The notes below the pieces were generated by a model that was not told the DNA's origin, made no database searches, and saw nothing but the letters and a program-made list of their open reading frames with translations. From assembly GCA_902769525.1 (NCBI GenBank), contig CACXPG010000003.1, forward strand, positions 186,001 through 250,000: a DNA stretch of 64,000 nucleotides. The letters are read 5' to 3'. The DNA comes from an uncultured Bacteroidia bacterium (GTDB lineage Bacteria; Bacteroidota; Bacteroidia; Bacteroidales; UBA932). The position numbers and the translations under genes are program-made. Shown here one piece after another: positions 39,781 to 49,221 of this stretch (positions are counted from its first letter, which is position 1; the number at the start of each line of letters is the position of its first letter).

Positions 39781-42279
39781 TTAGAACTGCTGTCCGATCA
39801 CGAAGTGGAACTGGCTGCCGCCCTTCTTCTTTCCTTCGTTAGGAACAGGGTCGAAACCGTAGCCCCAGTCGATACCCATAAGACCTACCATCGGGAGCAT
39901 GATTCTCACGCCCACTCCGGCACTTCTCTTGATTTCAAACGGGTTGAATCCGCCGATATCGCTCCAGCAGTTTCCGCCCTCCAGGAACGCCAGCGCAAAT
40001 ATGGTGCTGGATGGCTGGAGAATAAGCGGATATCTGAGCTCCAGGGTGAACTTGTCATATACGTGTCCTACGTATGCTCCGTCCTGGATAGGAGTCAGGG
40101 AGTAGTTAGGATATCCTCTGAGGGCGATAATGTCTGATCCGTAAGTGTTGTAGCCGCTCATGCCGTCTCCGCCGACTTCAAATCCCTCGAATGGAGAATA
40201 GCCCAGGCTCTTCTTGTAGTATCCGAGGTAGCCCCAGTTGGCCGCAGCCCTGAACACAAGGTTTCCGGCAATTTTCATGTAAACGTCGGACTTGAGCTGC
40301 CACTTGTGGTACTCGATCCACTTGTATTTCTCGGTGGCGTCCATGTGCTTGTAGTCGCGATGGCCTCTAAACAGGGAATAAGGTGGAGTGAGCTGGAGGG
40401 TGAACGAGAAGTCAGAACCGCCTCTCGGGAAGATCGGCTGGTCCGTGGAGTTTCTCTCGAGTCCTAATGTATAGCTGAAGTTGTGGCTCTTTCCGGTATC
40501 GAACATGAAGTTGTAGTACCATTTCTGGAGCTTGTAGGTCTGCCAGCTAAGTGCATGGAACAGAACAAAGTAGTTGTCCGGCCAGTTAAGCCTGCTTCCC
40601 AGGCTTGCACTAACTCCGTAAACTTCCATATACTGGTCTGAATGCCTGTAGAAATAAGTGGAGTTTGTCTGCCTTGTGAAATATGTGGAGACACTCAGGC
40701 TGACAGGCTTGTTGCCCAGCAGCCAAGGCTCTGCAAAGCTGGCGCTCAGGGCGGTATAATAGGTACCGCTGGTCTGGAACCTGATGGAAAGATTCTGTCC
40801 GTCGCCGAGCGGAACCGGTCTCCAGGCCTTCTTCTTGAACACTCTCTTGATTGCAAAGTTGTTGAAGCTCAGTCCAAGCGTTCCGACGAAGGTGTTGCCG
40901 CCCCATCCTCCGGAAAGTTCCACGTGGCTGTCCGGCTTCTCCTCCAGGTTGTACGCTATGTCAACTGTGTTCTTGTTTGCATCCGGAATCACGCTGTAGC
41001 CTGCTCCTGTCTGGAATACCTCAGGATTGAAGTGGCCGATTGATGAAAGCTCCCTGACAGACCTCTCGAAATCGGTCTGGGAATAAAGGTATCCCGGCTT
41101 GGTGAACAGGGCCCTTCTTGCAATCTTTTCAGCAGTGATGTTGTTTCCGTTGATTATGACCTTGTTGAAGGTGGCAGGCTTGCCTTCATACATTCTCATC
41201 TCCACATCTACAGAGTCATTCTGGATAACCTTCTCGACCGGCATTACGTTGAAGAACAGGTAGCCGTTGTCGGTGTACATTTTCTTTACGTCCGGCTCCA
41301 TCTGCTTAGGGTCTCCGTTCAGTCTCTTGTCCATCGTGACAAGGTCATAGATGTCTCCCTTCTTGATTCGGAGAACCTTGTTAAGCTGGTCGGCTGAATA
41401 GATGCTGTTGCCGGTCCAGGTTATATCCCTGAAATAATACCTGTCGCCCTCTTCAAGGGTGAAGTCGATGGCCAGGCGGTCATCAGACATATAGTAGATT
41501 GAGTCCTTGAGGATTCTGGCATCGCGGAAACCTTGCTCGTTGAATGCGGCAATCAGGTTGTTCTTGTCCTCGGCATATTCTTTCTGCTTGAATTTCTTGG
41601 ACCTGAAGAAGTTCATCAGCCTGGTGTCGCGAGTGTGCTTCATCGACTTGACAAGCTTGCGCTCGGTCAGGTTATGGTTGCCTGTGAATGACACTCTTCC
41701 TATCTTGATTCTTGGGCCACGGTTGATGTCGAAGGTTACTCTTACAGCGTTCTTGACCACAGGATCTTCCTCCTGGATCACTTTCACGTCGCATTTGAGA
41801 AATCCTTTCTCAGCAAAGTACTTCTTGATGATGTTGGTGGAATACTCCAGCACGTAATCAGAAAGTTCTGAACCTCTCTTGAGCTTCAGCCTTTCCTGAA
41901 GGTCTGACCTCTGTCCGCTTCGGATGCCGCTGAAAGTCCATCTTGAAACTCTAGGCCTCTCTGAAAGATGAAGGCCCAGCCATACGGTATCCTTGCTTTG
42001 TGAAAGGGAGTCGATGTAAAAGCCGGCGTCAGAAAAATATCTCTGGGCCCAGACTCTTTTCAGAATGTCTGAAAGCTCCATGCTCGGGATAGTGATTTTT
42101 TCTCCCTTGACCAGTCCGGTGACAGAAAGAATCTGCTCTTCGCTAAGGTATTTGATACCGGACACTTTGACTCCGCCGATAACATACGTCTTGGGACTTG
42201 TGTAGTCTACTTTCTGTGCGTTTACGGCCAGAGGCAGAACTATCAAGGCGCAGGCGGCCAAAAGTTTAAATATTCTCAT
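39781..42279 (-). CDS. bamA: Outer membrane protein assembly factor BamA
   Basis: An 832-residue Omp85-family insertase. The signal peptide runs to about LAVNAQ. Five POTRA-type repeats follow to about residue 430 (GGVKVSGIKYL, KIGRVSFTGNHNL and TFNKVIINGNNI mark their starts). The C-terminal 16-strand barrel has GVGVRIMLPMVGLMGIDWGYGF and ends in phenylalanine, the usual barrel-end residue. The ATG at 42279 is chosen; a TTG three codons upstream is also in frame. The gene starts about 20 bases after uppS and is followed by two skp genes, so folding chaperones and insertase are made together. Confidence 0.96.
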   Translation of the reverse strand: MRIFKLLAACALIVLPLAVNAQKVDYTSPKTYVIGGVKVSGIKYLSEEQILSVTGLVKGEKITIPSMELSDILKRVWAQRYFSDAGFYIDSLSQSKDTVWLGLHLSERPRVSRWTFSGIRSGQRSDLQERLKLKRGSELSDYVLEYSTNIIKKYFAEKGFLKCDVKVIQEEDPVVKNAVRVTFDINRGPRIKIGRVSFTGNHNLTERKLVKSMKHTRDTRLMNFFRSKKFKQKEYAEDKNNLIAAFNEQGFRDARILKDSIYYMSDDRLAIDFTLEEGDRYYFRDITWTGNSIYSADQLNKVLRIKKGDIYDLVTMDKRLNGDPKQMEPDVKKMYTDNGYLFFNVMPVEKVIQNDSVDVEMRMYEGKPATFNKVIINGNNITAEKIARRALFTKPGYLYSQTDFERSVRELSSIGHFNPEVFQTGAGYSVIPDANKNTVDIAYNLEEKPDSHVELSGGWGGNTFVGTLGLSFNNFAIKRVFKKKAWRPVPLGDGQNLSIRFQTSGTYYTALSASFAEPWLLGNKPVSLSVSTYFTRQTNSTYFYRHSDQYMEVYGVSASLGSRLNWPDNYFVLFHALSWQTYKLQKWYYNFMFDTGKSHNFSYTLGLERNSTDQPIFPRGGSDFSFTLQLTPPYSLFRGHRDYKHMDATEKYKWIEYHKWQLKSDVYMKIAGNLVFRAAANWGYLGYYKKSLGYSPFEGFEVGGDGMSGYNTYGSDIIALRGYPNYSLTPIQDGAYVGHVYDKFTLELRYPLILQPSSTIFALAFLEGGNCWSDIGGFNPFEIKRSAGVGVRIMLPMVGLMGIDWGYGFDPVPNEGKKKGGSQFHFVIGQQF

Positions 42280-42297
42280 CAATCTCAAAATTTCTAA

Positions 42298-42993
42298 TTA
42301 TAGTTTGCCGAACCTTCTCTCTCTTCTGGAAAAAGCCTCGAGCGCAGACCGGAATTCAGGTTTGCGAAAATCAGGCCAGAGGGTGTCGGTAAAATAAAAC
42401 TCCGTATAGGCGGTTTGCCACAGCATATAGTTGCTGATTCTCTCCTCCCCGCTGGTGCGGATCAGAAGGTCAGGGTCAGGAATGCCGGAGGTTGCAAGGT
42501 AACTGTCCATATCTTCCCAGCTCATCTGCCTTCCGGGATTCTCCTGGGCGAACCTGTTTGCCGCCTGGACTATATCCCACTTTCCGCTATAGTTGAGCAT
42601 AACTACAAAGACCGTACCCGTACAGGCCGAAGTGGCTTCCATAACATCCTTCATCGCGATGCGAAGATACTCGGGAAGCCTCTCCAGGTCGCCTACCACC
42701 CTGAATTTGATGTCGTTCTCCAGCATATAAGGAGTTTCCTTGTTCAGGTACTCAAGAAGCAGGGTCCAAAGTCCCTGGATCTCCTGTTCAGGACGGCCCC
42801 AGTTTTCAGTGGAGAAGGCAAACAGGCTCAGGTACTTGATCTTCATCTCGACAGCAAGCTCCAGACATGCCCTGACGCTTTCTGCACCTTCTTTGTGACC
42901 TGCGAGTCTCTCTTCCCCGCGGGCCTGAGCCCACCGGCCGTTTCCGTCCATGATTATGGTTACGTGCTGCGGTATTTTAGATATTACTCCCAT
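42298..42993 (-). CDS. uppS: Undecaprenyl diphosphate synthase
   Basis: A 231-residue cis-prenyltransferase making the C55 lipid carrier for cell wall and surface glycans. Landmarks are the N-terminal IIMDGNGRWAQARG with the catalytic aspartate, LSLFAFSTENW, and the C-terminal PDLLIRTSGEERISNYMLWQ. The protein is slightly shorter than usual but all motifs are present. It starts 32 bases after nadK, with a promoter in between at 43011-43041 that could drive uppS-bamA-skp-skp. Confidence 0.96.
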   Translation of the reverse strand: MGVISKIPQHVTIIMDGNGRWAQARGEERLAGHKEGAESVRACLELAVEMKIKYLSLFAFSTENWGRPEQEIQGLWTLLLEYLNKETPYMLENDIKFRVVGDLERLPEYLRIAMKDVMEATSACTGTVFVVMLNYSGKWDIVQAANRFAQENPGRQMSWEDMDSYLATSGIPDPDLLIRTSGEERISNYMLWQTAYTEFYFTDTLWPDFRKPEFRSALEAFSRRERRFGKL

Positions 42994-43010
42994 AAAAAGT
43001 CAATAGATGG

Positions 43011-43041
43011 CAAATATAGCAATTTTTAGGCATTCCTCCAA
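43011..43041 (-). promoter_or_regulatory. Internal promoter before uppS
   Basis: On the minus strand TTG (43041-43039), 20 bases, TATATTTG (43018-43011), exact -7 consensus. It lies partly inside the 3' end of nadK and 17 bases before uppS. Confidence 0.65.
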
Positions 43042-43898
43042 TCTGCACCCCAATAGAGCTTGCGGCTCAGGGCCTGCATAAAATCGTTGTCTGAACTTAC
43101 CAGTTCCAGACTTGCCTTGGAACTGGTGAAACGGGCGCACGCTCCGTCCGGGAAGGAGAATGTCCTGTTGTCCGCAGAAAGAGCGGCGTCTTTGTATCTT
43201 GTAGAGTAACTTACCTCTATAGTTGCCGAGTCGGAAACCACCAGAGGCCTGATATTCAGGTTATGCGGAGCCACCGGCACTATAATCAGAACCTGGCAGC
43301 CAGGCATGACTATAGGCCCCCCGGCACTCATGGAATAGGCGGTGGAACCTGTAGCGGAAGCCACCAGCACGCCATCTGCCATATATCGCGGAATAGGAGC
43401 TCCGTCAACTTTTATATCAAGTTCAAGCACGGCCGGCCCCTTTCTCTGGATGGAGAACTCGTTCAGGGCATAGGGATAGAAATCCTCCGGCATGCAGTCA
43501 CACTCCATCCTGAGCAGCGGACGCCTCTCGGTCTTGAATTCTCCCCTTAGAAGAGCTGAAACGCTTTCTATCCTGGAAGTTGTAAGAAAGCCCAGACGGC
43601 CGAAATTGATTCCGGCAACCGGTATCTTCTTGTCTCTTACAAGCGGCACGCTGCTCAGGAATGTGCCGTCTCCGCCAAGAGTCAGAAACAGTCCGGTGTC
43701 TTCAGGAAGGTCTGACGAGGAACTGAAAAACGAAGCTCCCTTTATGTCCAGCTGAGGACAGGTCTGCTGCAGATAGCTGTAGAAAGGGCCGTAAAAGACA
43801 GGCTGTACTGTTGGGTCTCTGCCAATAAGGTCTATCAGTTCACAAAGCCTTGGCCAGCTGCTTTTGTCTATGGTTCTGCCGAATATAGCAACTTTCAT
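43026..43898 (-). CDS. nadK: NAD kinase
   Basis: A 290-residue ATP-NAD kinase making NADP. The diacylglycerol-kinase-type nucleotide motif is LGGDGTFLSSV (about residues 73-83), then GINFGRLGFLT, and MADGVLVASATGSTAYSMSAGGPIV in the NAD-binding domain. The length is typical. It is the first gene of the leftward envelope operon and is divergent from pdxJ across a 50-base gap that holds both promoters. Confidence 0.96.
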   Translation of the reverse strand: MKVAIFGRTIDKSSWPRLCELIDLIGRDPTVQPVFYGPFYSYLQQTCPQLDIKGASFFSSSSDLPEDTGLFLTLGGDGTFLSSVPLVRDKKIPVAGINFGRLGFLTTSRIESVSALLRGEFKTERRPLLRMECDCMPEDFYPYALNEFSIQRKGPAVLELDIKVDGAPIPRYMADGVLVASATGSTAYSMSAGGPIVMPGCQVLIIVPVAPHNLNIRPLVVSDSATIEVSYSTRYKDAALSADNRTFSFPDGACARFTSSKASLELVSSDNDFMQALSRKLYWGADWRNA

Positions 43899-43934
43899 AT
43901 TTTATCAATTTTTCGCAAGTTAGTTATATTTTCA

Positions 43935-43942
43935 TAAATTTG
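43935..43942 (+). promoter_or_regulatory. TAnnTTTG motif directly before pdxJ
   Basis: TAAATTTG, an exact -7 consensus, ends 6 bases before the pdxJ ATG. A weak -33 (TTTC near 43911-43914) is 20 bases upstream. Initiation would give a transcript with almost no leader. Confidence 0.6.
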
Positions 43943-43948
43943 TAATCT

Positions 43949-44665
43949 ATGGAAACAAGACTTAGTGTAAATATAAACAAAATCGCCACTCTCAGGAATG
44001 CGAGAGGAGGCAATATGCCAAATGTAGTCAAGTGCGCTCTTGACTGCGAGAAATTCGGGGCGCAGGGCATCACCGTCCACCCCAGACCTGACGAAAGACA
44101 TATCAGAAGGCAGGATGTGCTGGACCTCAAACCCCTGCTGACAACTGAATTCAACATCGAGGGCAATCCGAAGGATCCTTTCAACCAGCTGGTTCTAAGC
44201 GTAATCCCGGCCCAGGTCACTTTAGTCCCCGATGCCGAAAACGCCATCACTTCAAACGCCGGATGGGATACCATAACCCACAAGGACTATCTGAAGAAAG
44301 TGTGCCGGATGTTCAAGGATGCCGGAATCAGGGTGTCCATATTCGTCGATCCGGTAGAAGAGATGGTGAAAAACGCCGCTGACTGCGGCTGCGACCGTGT
44401 GGAACTTTATACTGAGGCCTATGCCAAGAACTACCACACCAACCGTGAGCAGGCAATCGAGCCTTACTACAAGGCTGCCGTGGCGGCGGGTCAGTGCGGC
44501 CTTGGCCTTAACGCCGGCCACGACCTGAACCTGGACAACCTGAAATACTTCGCCCAGACCATACCGGGACTTCTGGAAGTGTCTATCGGACACGCCCTGA
44601 TTTGCGACGCCCTGTATTTGGGACTGGAGAACACCATCCGCGCCTATCGCAGAGAACTCCGGTAA
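43949..44665 (+). CDS. pdxJ: Pyridoxine 5'-phosphate synthase
   Basis: A 238-residue TIM-barrel enzyme that condenses 1-deoxyxylulose 5-phosphate with 3-amino-2-oxopropyl phosphate, the ring-closing step of vitamin B6 synthesis. Landmarks are [18 protein letters not shown] at the N-terminus, [13 protein letters not shown], and GHDLNLDNL near the C-terminus. One substrate is the product of the Dxs enzyme also encoded in this window. The -7 motif lies 6 bases from the ATG. The next gene has its own promoter. Confidence 0.96.
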   Translation: METRLSVNINKIATLRNARGGNMPNVVKCALDCEKFGAQGITVHPRPDERHIRRQDVLDLKPLLTTEFNIEGNPKDPFNQLVLSVIPAQVTLVPDAENAITSNAGWDTITHKDYLKKVCRMFKDAGIRVSIFVDPVEEMVKNAADCGCDRVELYTEAYAKNYHTNREQAIEPYYKAAVAAGQCGLGLNAGHDLNLDNLKYFAQTIPGLLEVSIGHALICDALYLGLENTIRAYRRELR

Positions 44666-44681
44666 ATTTGCATAATTTATG

Positions 44682-44689
44682 TATATTTG
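44682..44689 (+). promoter_or_regulatory. -7 element for the Skp-like lipoprotein operon
   Basis: TATATTTG, exact match, 40 bases before the start at 44730. A second copy, TAAATTTG (44663-44670), overlaps the pdxJ stop codon. No clear -33 for either. Confidence 0.5.
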
Positions 44690-44729
44690 CAGGTTGTTGT
44701 AAAGAATTTTTAAAACGTAACATATTTCA

Positions 44730-45383
44730 ATGATGAAACAGATCAGACTATTCCTTTGCGCTGCATTGGCTTTTGCTTTTGCATCCTGCAGCCAGAACCA
44801 GAACACAAACACATCAAACGGCGAGAAGGCAGCTCCTGAAGCAGGCAGCATAGTATATCTCCAGCTGGACTCCGTAGTCAACAACTACGATATGTTCAAC
44901 GACCTGAAGAGCAAGCTTGAAGAGAAGGTTCAGAAGATCCAGAACGAGCTTCAGGCAAAGACCAGGGATTTCCAGAATGCGGCTAACGATTTCACCAACA
45001 AGATAAACAAGGGCCTTCTCACCCAGGCAGAAGCCCAGGAGAGAAACCAGGTGCTGACCAACCGTCAGGCAGAACTCCAGAACCTCAGCGCACAGAAAGA
45101 GGCTGAGATCCAGGAGGAGCAGACTGTAATGTTCAACAAGGTGATGGACGCTATCCAGACTTATGTAAAGAAATACAATCAGGAGAAGAAGTTCGCCCTC
45201 ATCCTCACCACTACAGACGCTACCACCACCGTTCTCGACGGCGACCCTAATCTGGACATCACCGCCGACATCATCGAAGGCCTTAACAACGAGTACGTCA
45301 AGGACAAGAAAAACGCTTCTGCAACTGAAGAGAAGCCAGCTGAAACTCCTGCCGAGGCCCCTAAGGCTGAAAAGGCAAAATAG
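44730..45383 (+). CDS. Skp/OmpH-like lipoprotein with Ala/Pro/Glu tail
   Basis: A 217-residue third Skp-like protein in this window, but a lipoprotein: the signal peptide ends in AFASC, followed by a Gln/Asn/Thr-rich linker. Residues about 40-175 show the Skp pattern: a short strand IVYLQLDSVVNNY, a long coiled coil rich in Gln, Glu and Lys, and C-terminal strands FALILTTTDATTTVLDG. The last 25 residues are Ala, Pro, Glu and Lys rich. A membrane-tethered chaperone or envelope spacer is a reasonable guess. A glycosyltransferase starts 3 bases after its stop. Confidence 0.85.
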   Translation: MMKQIRLFLCAALAFAFASCSQNQNTNTSNGEKAAPEAGSIVYLQLDSVVNNYDMFNDLKSKLEEKVQKIQNELQAKTRDFQNAANDFTNKINKGLLTQAEAQERNQVLTNRQAELQNLSAQKEAEIQEEQTVMFNKVMDAIQTYVKKYNQEKKFALILTTTDATTTVLDGDPNLDITADIIEGLNNEYVKDKKNASATEEKPAETPAEAPKAEKAK

Positions 45384-45386
45384 CCG

Positions 45387-46556
45387 ATGAGGATAGCAAT
45401 ACTTTCGTGTTTTTACCCTTACAGGGGCGGGATATCGCAGTTCAACACCTATCTGTTGGAGGAACTTTCCAAAAAGCACACAGTCAAGGCGTTCAACTTT
45501 AAAAGGCAGTATCCCGGCATCCTTTTTCCTGGCAAGACACAGAAAGTGGCATCCGACGACGACGCTCTCCCGGTGGAAAGCGTTTCCGTACTGGACACGG
45601 CAAATCCGTTTACTTACGGCAAGACGGCAAGAGCCATCGCTGACTTTGAGCCCGATGTACTGCTGACAAGATACTGGATGAGCTATTTCGCCCCTTCTCT
45701 GGGCAGTGTAACCTCCAAGGTTGCCAAGATCCTGAAAAAGAAAGGGAAGAAAGACTTCAAAGCCGTAGCCATCGCGGACAACATAATACCTCACGAAAAA
45801 CATTTCTTCGACATCCCGCTCGCCAGACGCTTTGTAAAGAGGCAGAGCGGGATTGTTACACTCAGCCATGCCGTCGAGCAGCAGCTGCAACAGATCTGCC
45901 CGGAGGCAAAGAGCGTAACCATTCCGCATCCTCTATACTCTAATTTCGGGGAGAGAATCGACACCCTTCAGGCCCGAAAACTCATCGGGATGAAAGGAAC
46001 CGACAGCCAGATAATGGAGCGGAAAGTGCTGCTTTTCTTCGGCCTTATAAGAGAATACAAGGGGCTGGACATTCTGCTGGAAGCCATGCCGCTTCTGGAC
46101 AGTTCCTATACCCTGGTTGTGGCCGGGGAATGCTACGGCAGCTTTGACAAATACCGCCGCATCATTGATTCAGAGCGGTTTGCCCCTTGCAGGCAGAACC
46201 TCATCCTCGCGGACAGCTACATCCCGGACAAGGAAGTCAAGATTTATTTCAGTGCAGCAGACGCCAGCGTTCTGCCATACCGGTCGGCCACCCAGAGCGG
46301 AATCAGCTCCATCTCCTGGAACTTTGACGTTCCGCTCATCACAACTCCGGTGGGAGGGCTGGTGGAAAGCGTGGGCAAGGCCGGAACCGGAATGCTCACT
46401 AAAGACGTCAGCGCTGAATCAGTTGCAGATGCCGTAAAGAAATACTTTGCAGAAAACAAGAAAGAAGAGTATCTTTACAACATCGCCCAACTGAAGAAAC
46501 AGCTTGGCTGGGGAGCGTTTGCAGACAAACTTGAAGACTTCATAAAAACCTTATAG
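45387..46556 (+). CDS. Glycosyltransferase, GT4/GT-B type
   Basis: A 389-residue GT-B enzyme. The N-terminal donor/acceptor-side domain begins with ILSCFYPYRGGISQFNTYL and the C-terminal Rossmann domain has LLFFGLIREYKGLDILLEAM followed by the family-4 pattern FSAADASVLPYRSATQSGI and the nucleotide-sugar glutamate region TPVGGLVESV. It probably adds a sugar to a surface glycan or lipid; donor and acceptor are unknown. It starts 3 bases after the Skp-like lipoprotein gene and purC starts 3 bases after its stop, so all are cotranscribed. Confidence 0.88.
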   Translation: MRIAILSCFYPYRGGISQFNTYLLEELSKKHTVKAFNFKRQYPGILFPGKTQKVASDDDALPVESVSVLDTANPFTYGKTARAIADFEPDVLLTRYWMSYFAPSLGSVTSKVAKILKKKGKKDFKAVAIADNIIPHEKHFFDIPLARRFVKRQSGIVTLSHAVEQQLQQICPEAKSVTIPHPLYSNFGERIDTLQARKLIGMKGTDSQIMERKVLLFFGLIREYKGLDILLEAMPLLDSSYTLVVAGECYGSFDKYRRIIDSERFAPCRQNLILADSYIPDKEVKIYFSAADASVLPYRSATQSGISSISWNFDVPLITTPVGGLVESVGKAGTGMLTKDVSAESVADAVKKYFAENKKEEYLYNIAQLKKQLGWGAFADKLEDFIKTL

Positions 46557-46559
46557 ATT

Positions 46560-47510
46560 ATGGATTCCATAGTAAAGACCAGTTTTGATTTCAAGAACCT
46601 GACCGGAACTTATACCGGCAAAGTCAGAGACGTTTACTTCATTCAGGACAAGTACATGGTTATGGTGGCTACGGACAGAATCTCCGCATTCGATGTCGTG
46701 CTGCCACGCGGAATCCCTTATAAGGGACAGGTTCTCAACCAGATAGCGGCAAAGTTCCTGGACAGTACCACAGACATCGTGCGCAACTGGAAAATCGCCT
46801 GCCCGGATCCTATGGTCACAGTCGGCTACAAGTGCCAGCCGCTGCCTGTGGAAATGATTGTCAGGGGATATCTGACCGGAAGTTCCTGGAGAAGCTACAA
46901 GGCCGGAGCAAGGCAGATTTGCGGAGTGGACATTCCTGAAGGAATGCGCGAGCACCAGAAGTTTGACCACCCTATCGTCACCCCTACCACCAAAGCCGAA
47001 ATCGGCGGGCACGACCAGGATATTTCAAAAGAAGAAATCATAGCCAAGGGGCTCATTCCTGCTGACATATATGAAAAGGTAGAGCAGGCCGCCCTCAAGC
47101 TCTTTGAAAGAGGTACCGAGATAGCTCGCCAGAGAGGCCTGATTCTTGTTGACACAAAGTACGAGTTCGGGCTGCTGGACGGAGATATCTGCCTGATGGA
47201 CGAAATCCACACCCCTGATTCTTCCAGGTATTTTTATCTCGACGGCTATCAGGAAAGATTCGATGCCGGAGAGCCTCAGAAACAGCTCTCGAAAGAGTTT
47301 GTCAGAGAGTGGCTGATGGAAAACGGATTCCAGGGAAGGGCAGGAGAAAAGGTTCCTGAAATGACAGACAGCATAGTGTCCGGCATCTCAGACCGTTACA
47401 TAGAACTTTACGAGGCCGTAACGGGCGAGAAGTTCACCAAGCTCCCGTATGACGAAAATATCTTCGAGAGAATAGAAGAGAACATAAAGAACATGCTTGC
47501 AAGGCTTTAA
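46560..47510 (+). CDS. purC: Phosphoribosylaminoimidazole-succinocarboxamide synthase
   Basis: A 316-residue SAICAR synthetase joining CAIR and aspartate in purine synthesis. The N-terminal signature is [28 protein letters not shown], and [14 protein letters not shown] [13 protein letters not shown] plus [15 protein letters not shown] follow. The length matches the longer, eukaryote-like bacterial form. Both neighbours are envelope genes, so its position is unrelated to other pur genes except by chance. The next gene starts 1 base after the stop codon. Confidence 0.96.
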   Translation: MDSIVKTSFDFKNLTGTYTGKVRDVYFIQDKYMVMVATDRISAFDVVLPRGIPYKGQVLNQIAAKFLDSTTDIVRNWKIACPDPMVTVGYKCQPLPVEMIVRGYLTGSSWRSYKAGARQICGVDIPEGMREHQKFDHPIVTPTTKAEIGGHDQDISKEEIIAKGLIPADIYEKVEQAALKLFERGTEIARQRGLILVDTKYEFGLLDGDICLMDEIHTPDSSRYFYLDGYQERFDAGEPQKQLSKEFVREWLMENGFQGRAGEKVPEMTDSIVSGISDRYIELYEAVTGEKFTKLPYDENIFERIEENIKNMLARL

Positions 47511-47511
47511 C

Positions 47512-49221
47512 ATGAAAACCAACCTCAGAAACAGCTTACTGCGCTTTTGCGCCAGACTGGTTGCCGTCGCGATAATGGCATCAGCCCCGACCTACGCCCT
47601 TTCACAGGTGAAAATCACTGTTTCAGACCAGATAGTGAGCGTCAAGGGGGAAAAGATGTATGTCCACAATGTCAAGAAAGGCGAGACCATCTACTCCATC
47701 TGCAAGGCATACAACATTACGGCAGATGAGCTTCAGACGCACAACCCTGTCATCTCCGCCGGACTGAAGGAAGGACAGATCCTGTACATCCCTGTCTCAG
47801 GTCTGCAGAAGGTTGTTTCCGAGCCGCAGAACCAGAATCCGGAGGCTTCATCCTACGACCCTGGCAGCTTCATAAACCACAAGGTAAGATGGCTGGAGAA
47901 TCTCGACGACATCGCTGAGAAATACGGGGTTGACAAGAAAGACATAATGGCTTTCAACAACATGAAGTCTGAAAAGCTGAAAAAGATAAAGGTGCTCAAG
48001 ATTCCTGTCAAAAAGAGTGAACCTTCTTATAAGGGGCAGCCGGTTGACGGCACGGATACAGACAATGTCACTCAGGTTGTTCCGGACACTCTGGACAATC
48101 CAGATGTTCTGCCGGATGACAACGAGTATCCTAAAGTTTACTCTATGCCGGAAATAGACGCGTCCAGGACAAGGACAGTGGCCCTGCTTCTGCCTCTTAA
48201 CAGCAACGGAAAGGCCAATGCCAACTATATGGACTTCTACAGCGGAGCGCTCATGGCCATCGAGCAGATAAAACGCGACGGCGGCAGCATAAAACTGAAC
48301 GTGCTGGACTACGGAGACAACATATCTTCTGTTGCCGAAAGCGAAAAGATAGCCCAGGCAGACCTTATTATCGGTCCTATCAGATACCAGTCGATAAAGG
48401 AGCTGATCCCGATGGTAAACGCGCTCAGGATTCCTGTGGTTTCTCCTCTGGACGCCGCCGCTGACTCTCTTCTCGGAGAGTGCCCTTACCTTTTCCAGGC
48501 CGCACTTTCCACTCAAAGGCAGGTAGAGGCTCTAGCAGACATGATCATCGAAGAGGCGTCAAAGGCTCCTAACCCGAACATCATAATTGTTTACAGCACA
48601 GCCTCAAGCGATGCCCCGAAGGCAGAAATGCTAAAGATGGTACTGGAAGAGAAAGGAGCCAGCGTTACCGCTTGCGGAAGTTCCGGAGTGCTCAGCGCTG
48701 TCAGGAGAGACATGGATAATATCATTGTTGTCCAGACATATACAGAGGGTCTCACTGCTGAAATTCTCCGCCAGATAGACATCAAGATGATTCCGCCGGA
48801 GAAAGTCACTTTGTTTGGCACTCCAAAGTGGAAGAACTTCGAGGCTCTGGACATGTCTCTGTATTTCAAGTACAACACCAGAATCTGCATGCCTCACAAC
48901 ATAGACCTGAACCGTCAGGACGTAAGGCAGTTCATCAGGGCCTACAGGTCTCTTTACAACTGCGAGCCAAAGGCATACGCCTTTAACGGATACGACATTG
49001 TGTATTTCTTCTGCAAAGCGGTTTTGGGCGGACTTAGAGAATGCTCTGAAGAACCGGACAACACAATAGCCTCAGACTATATGCAAAAAAATCTGCTGCA
49101 ACTCGATATGCTGCAGCAGAAATTCAGGTTTGTCCGCAATCCGGAAGGAGGTTACGTGAACACGGCGGCCACCAAGATCTTCTTCAATCCGGATTACTCC
49201 ATCACCCAAGAGCAGAACTAA
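47512..49221 (+). CDS. LysM protein with periplasmic-binding-protein-like domain
   Basis: A 569-residue exported protein. The signal peptide runs to about residue 35 (TYALSQ). Two LysM repeats follow (about 50-95 with [17 protein letters not shown] and about 125-165 with [20 protein letters not shown]), which bind peptidoglycan. The C-terminal 370 residues resemble a type-1 periplasmic-binding fold ([38 protein letters not shown]). The fold is like that of LpoA-type activators of cell wall synthases, so a cell wall role is plausible; this is inference. Start at 47512, 1 base after purC. Its stop codon overlaps the nagB stop. Confidence 0.85.
   Translation: MKTNLRNSLLRFCARLVAVAIMASAPTYALSQVKITVSDQIVSVKGEKMYVHNVKKGETIYSICKAYNITADELQTHNPVISAGLKEGQILYIPVSGLQKVVSEPQNQNPEASSYDPGSFINHKVRWLENLDDIAEKYGVDKKDIMAFNNMKSEKLKKIKVLKIPVKKSEPSYKGQPVDGTDTDNVTQVVPDTLDNPDVLPDDNEYPKVYSMPEIDASRTRTVALLLPLNSNGKANANYMDFYSGALMAIEQIKRDGGSIKLNVLDYGDNISSVAESEKIAQADLIIGPIRYQSIKELIPMVNALRIPVVSPLDAAADSLLGECPYLFQAALSTQRQVEALADMIIEEASKAPNPNIIIVYSTASSDAPKAEMLKMVLEEKGASVTACGSSGVLSAVRRDMDNIIVVQTYTEGLTAEILRQIDIKMIPPEKVTLFGTPKWKNFEALDMSLYFKYNTRICMPHNIDLNRQDVRQFIRAYRSLYNCEPKAYAFNGYDIVYFFCKAVLGGLRECSEEPDNTIASDYMQKNLLQLDMLQQKFRFVRNPEGGYVNTAATKIFFNPDYSITQEQN

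Noticed and set aside
44814..45929. A 371-codon open frame opposite the Skp-like lipoprotein and glycosyltransferase genes
   Set aside because: It lies over two genes with clear protein signatures and has low-complexity Leu/Val/Gly composition.
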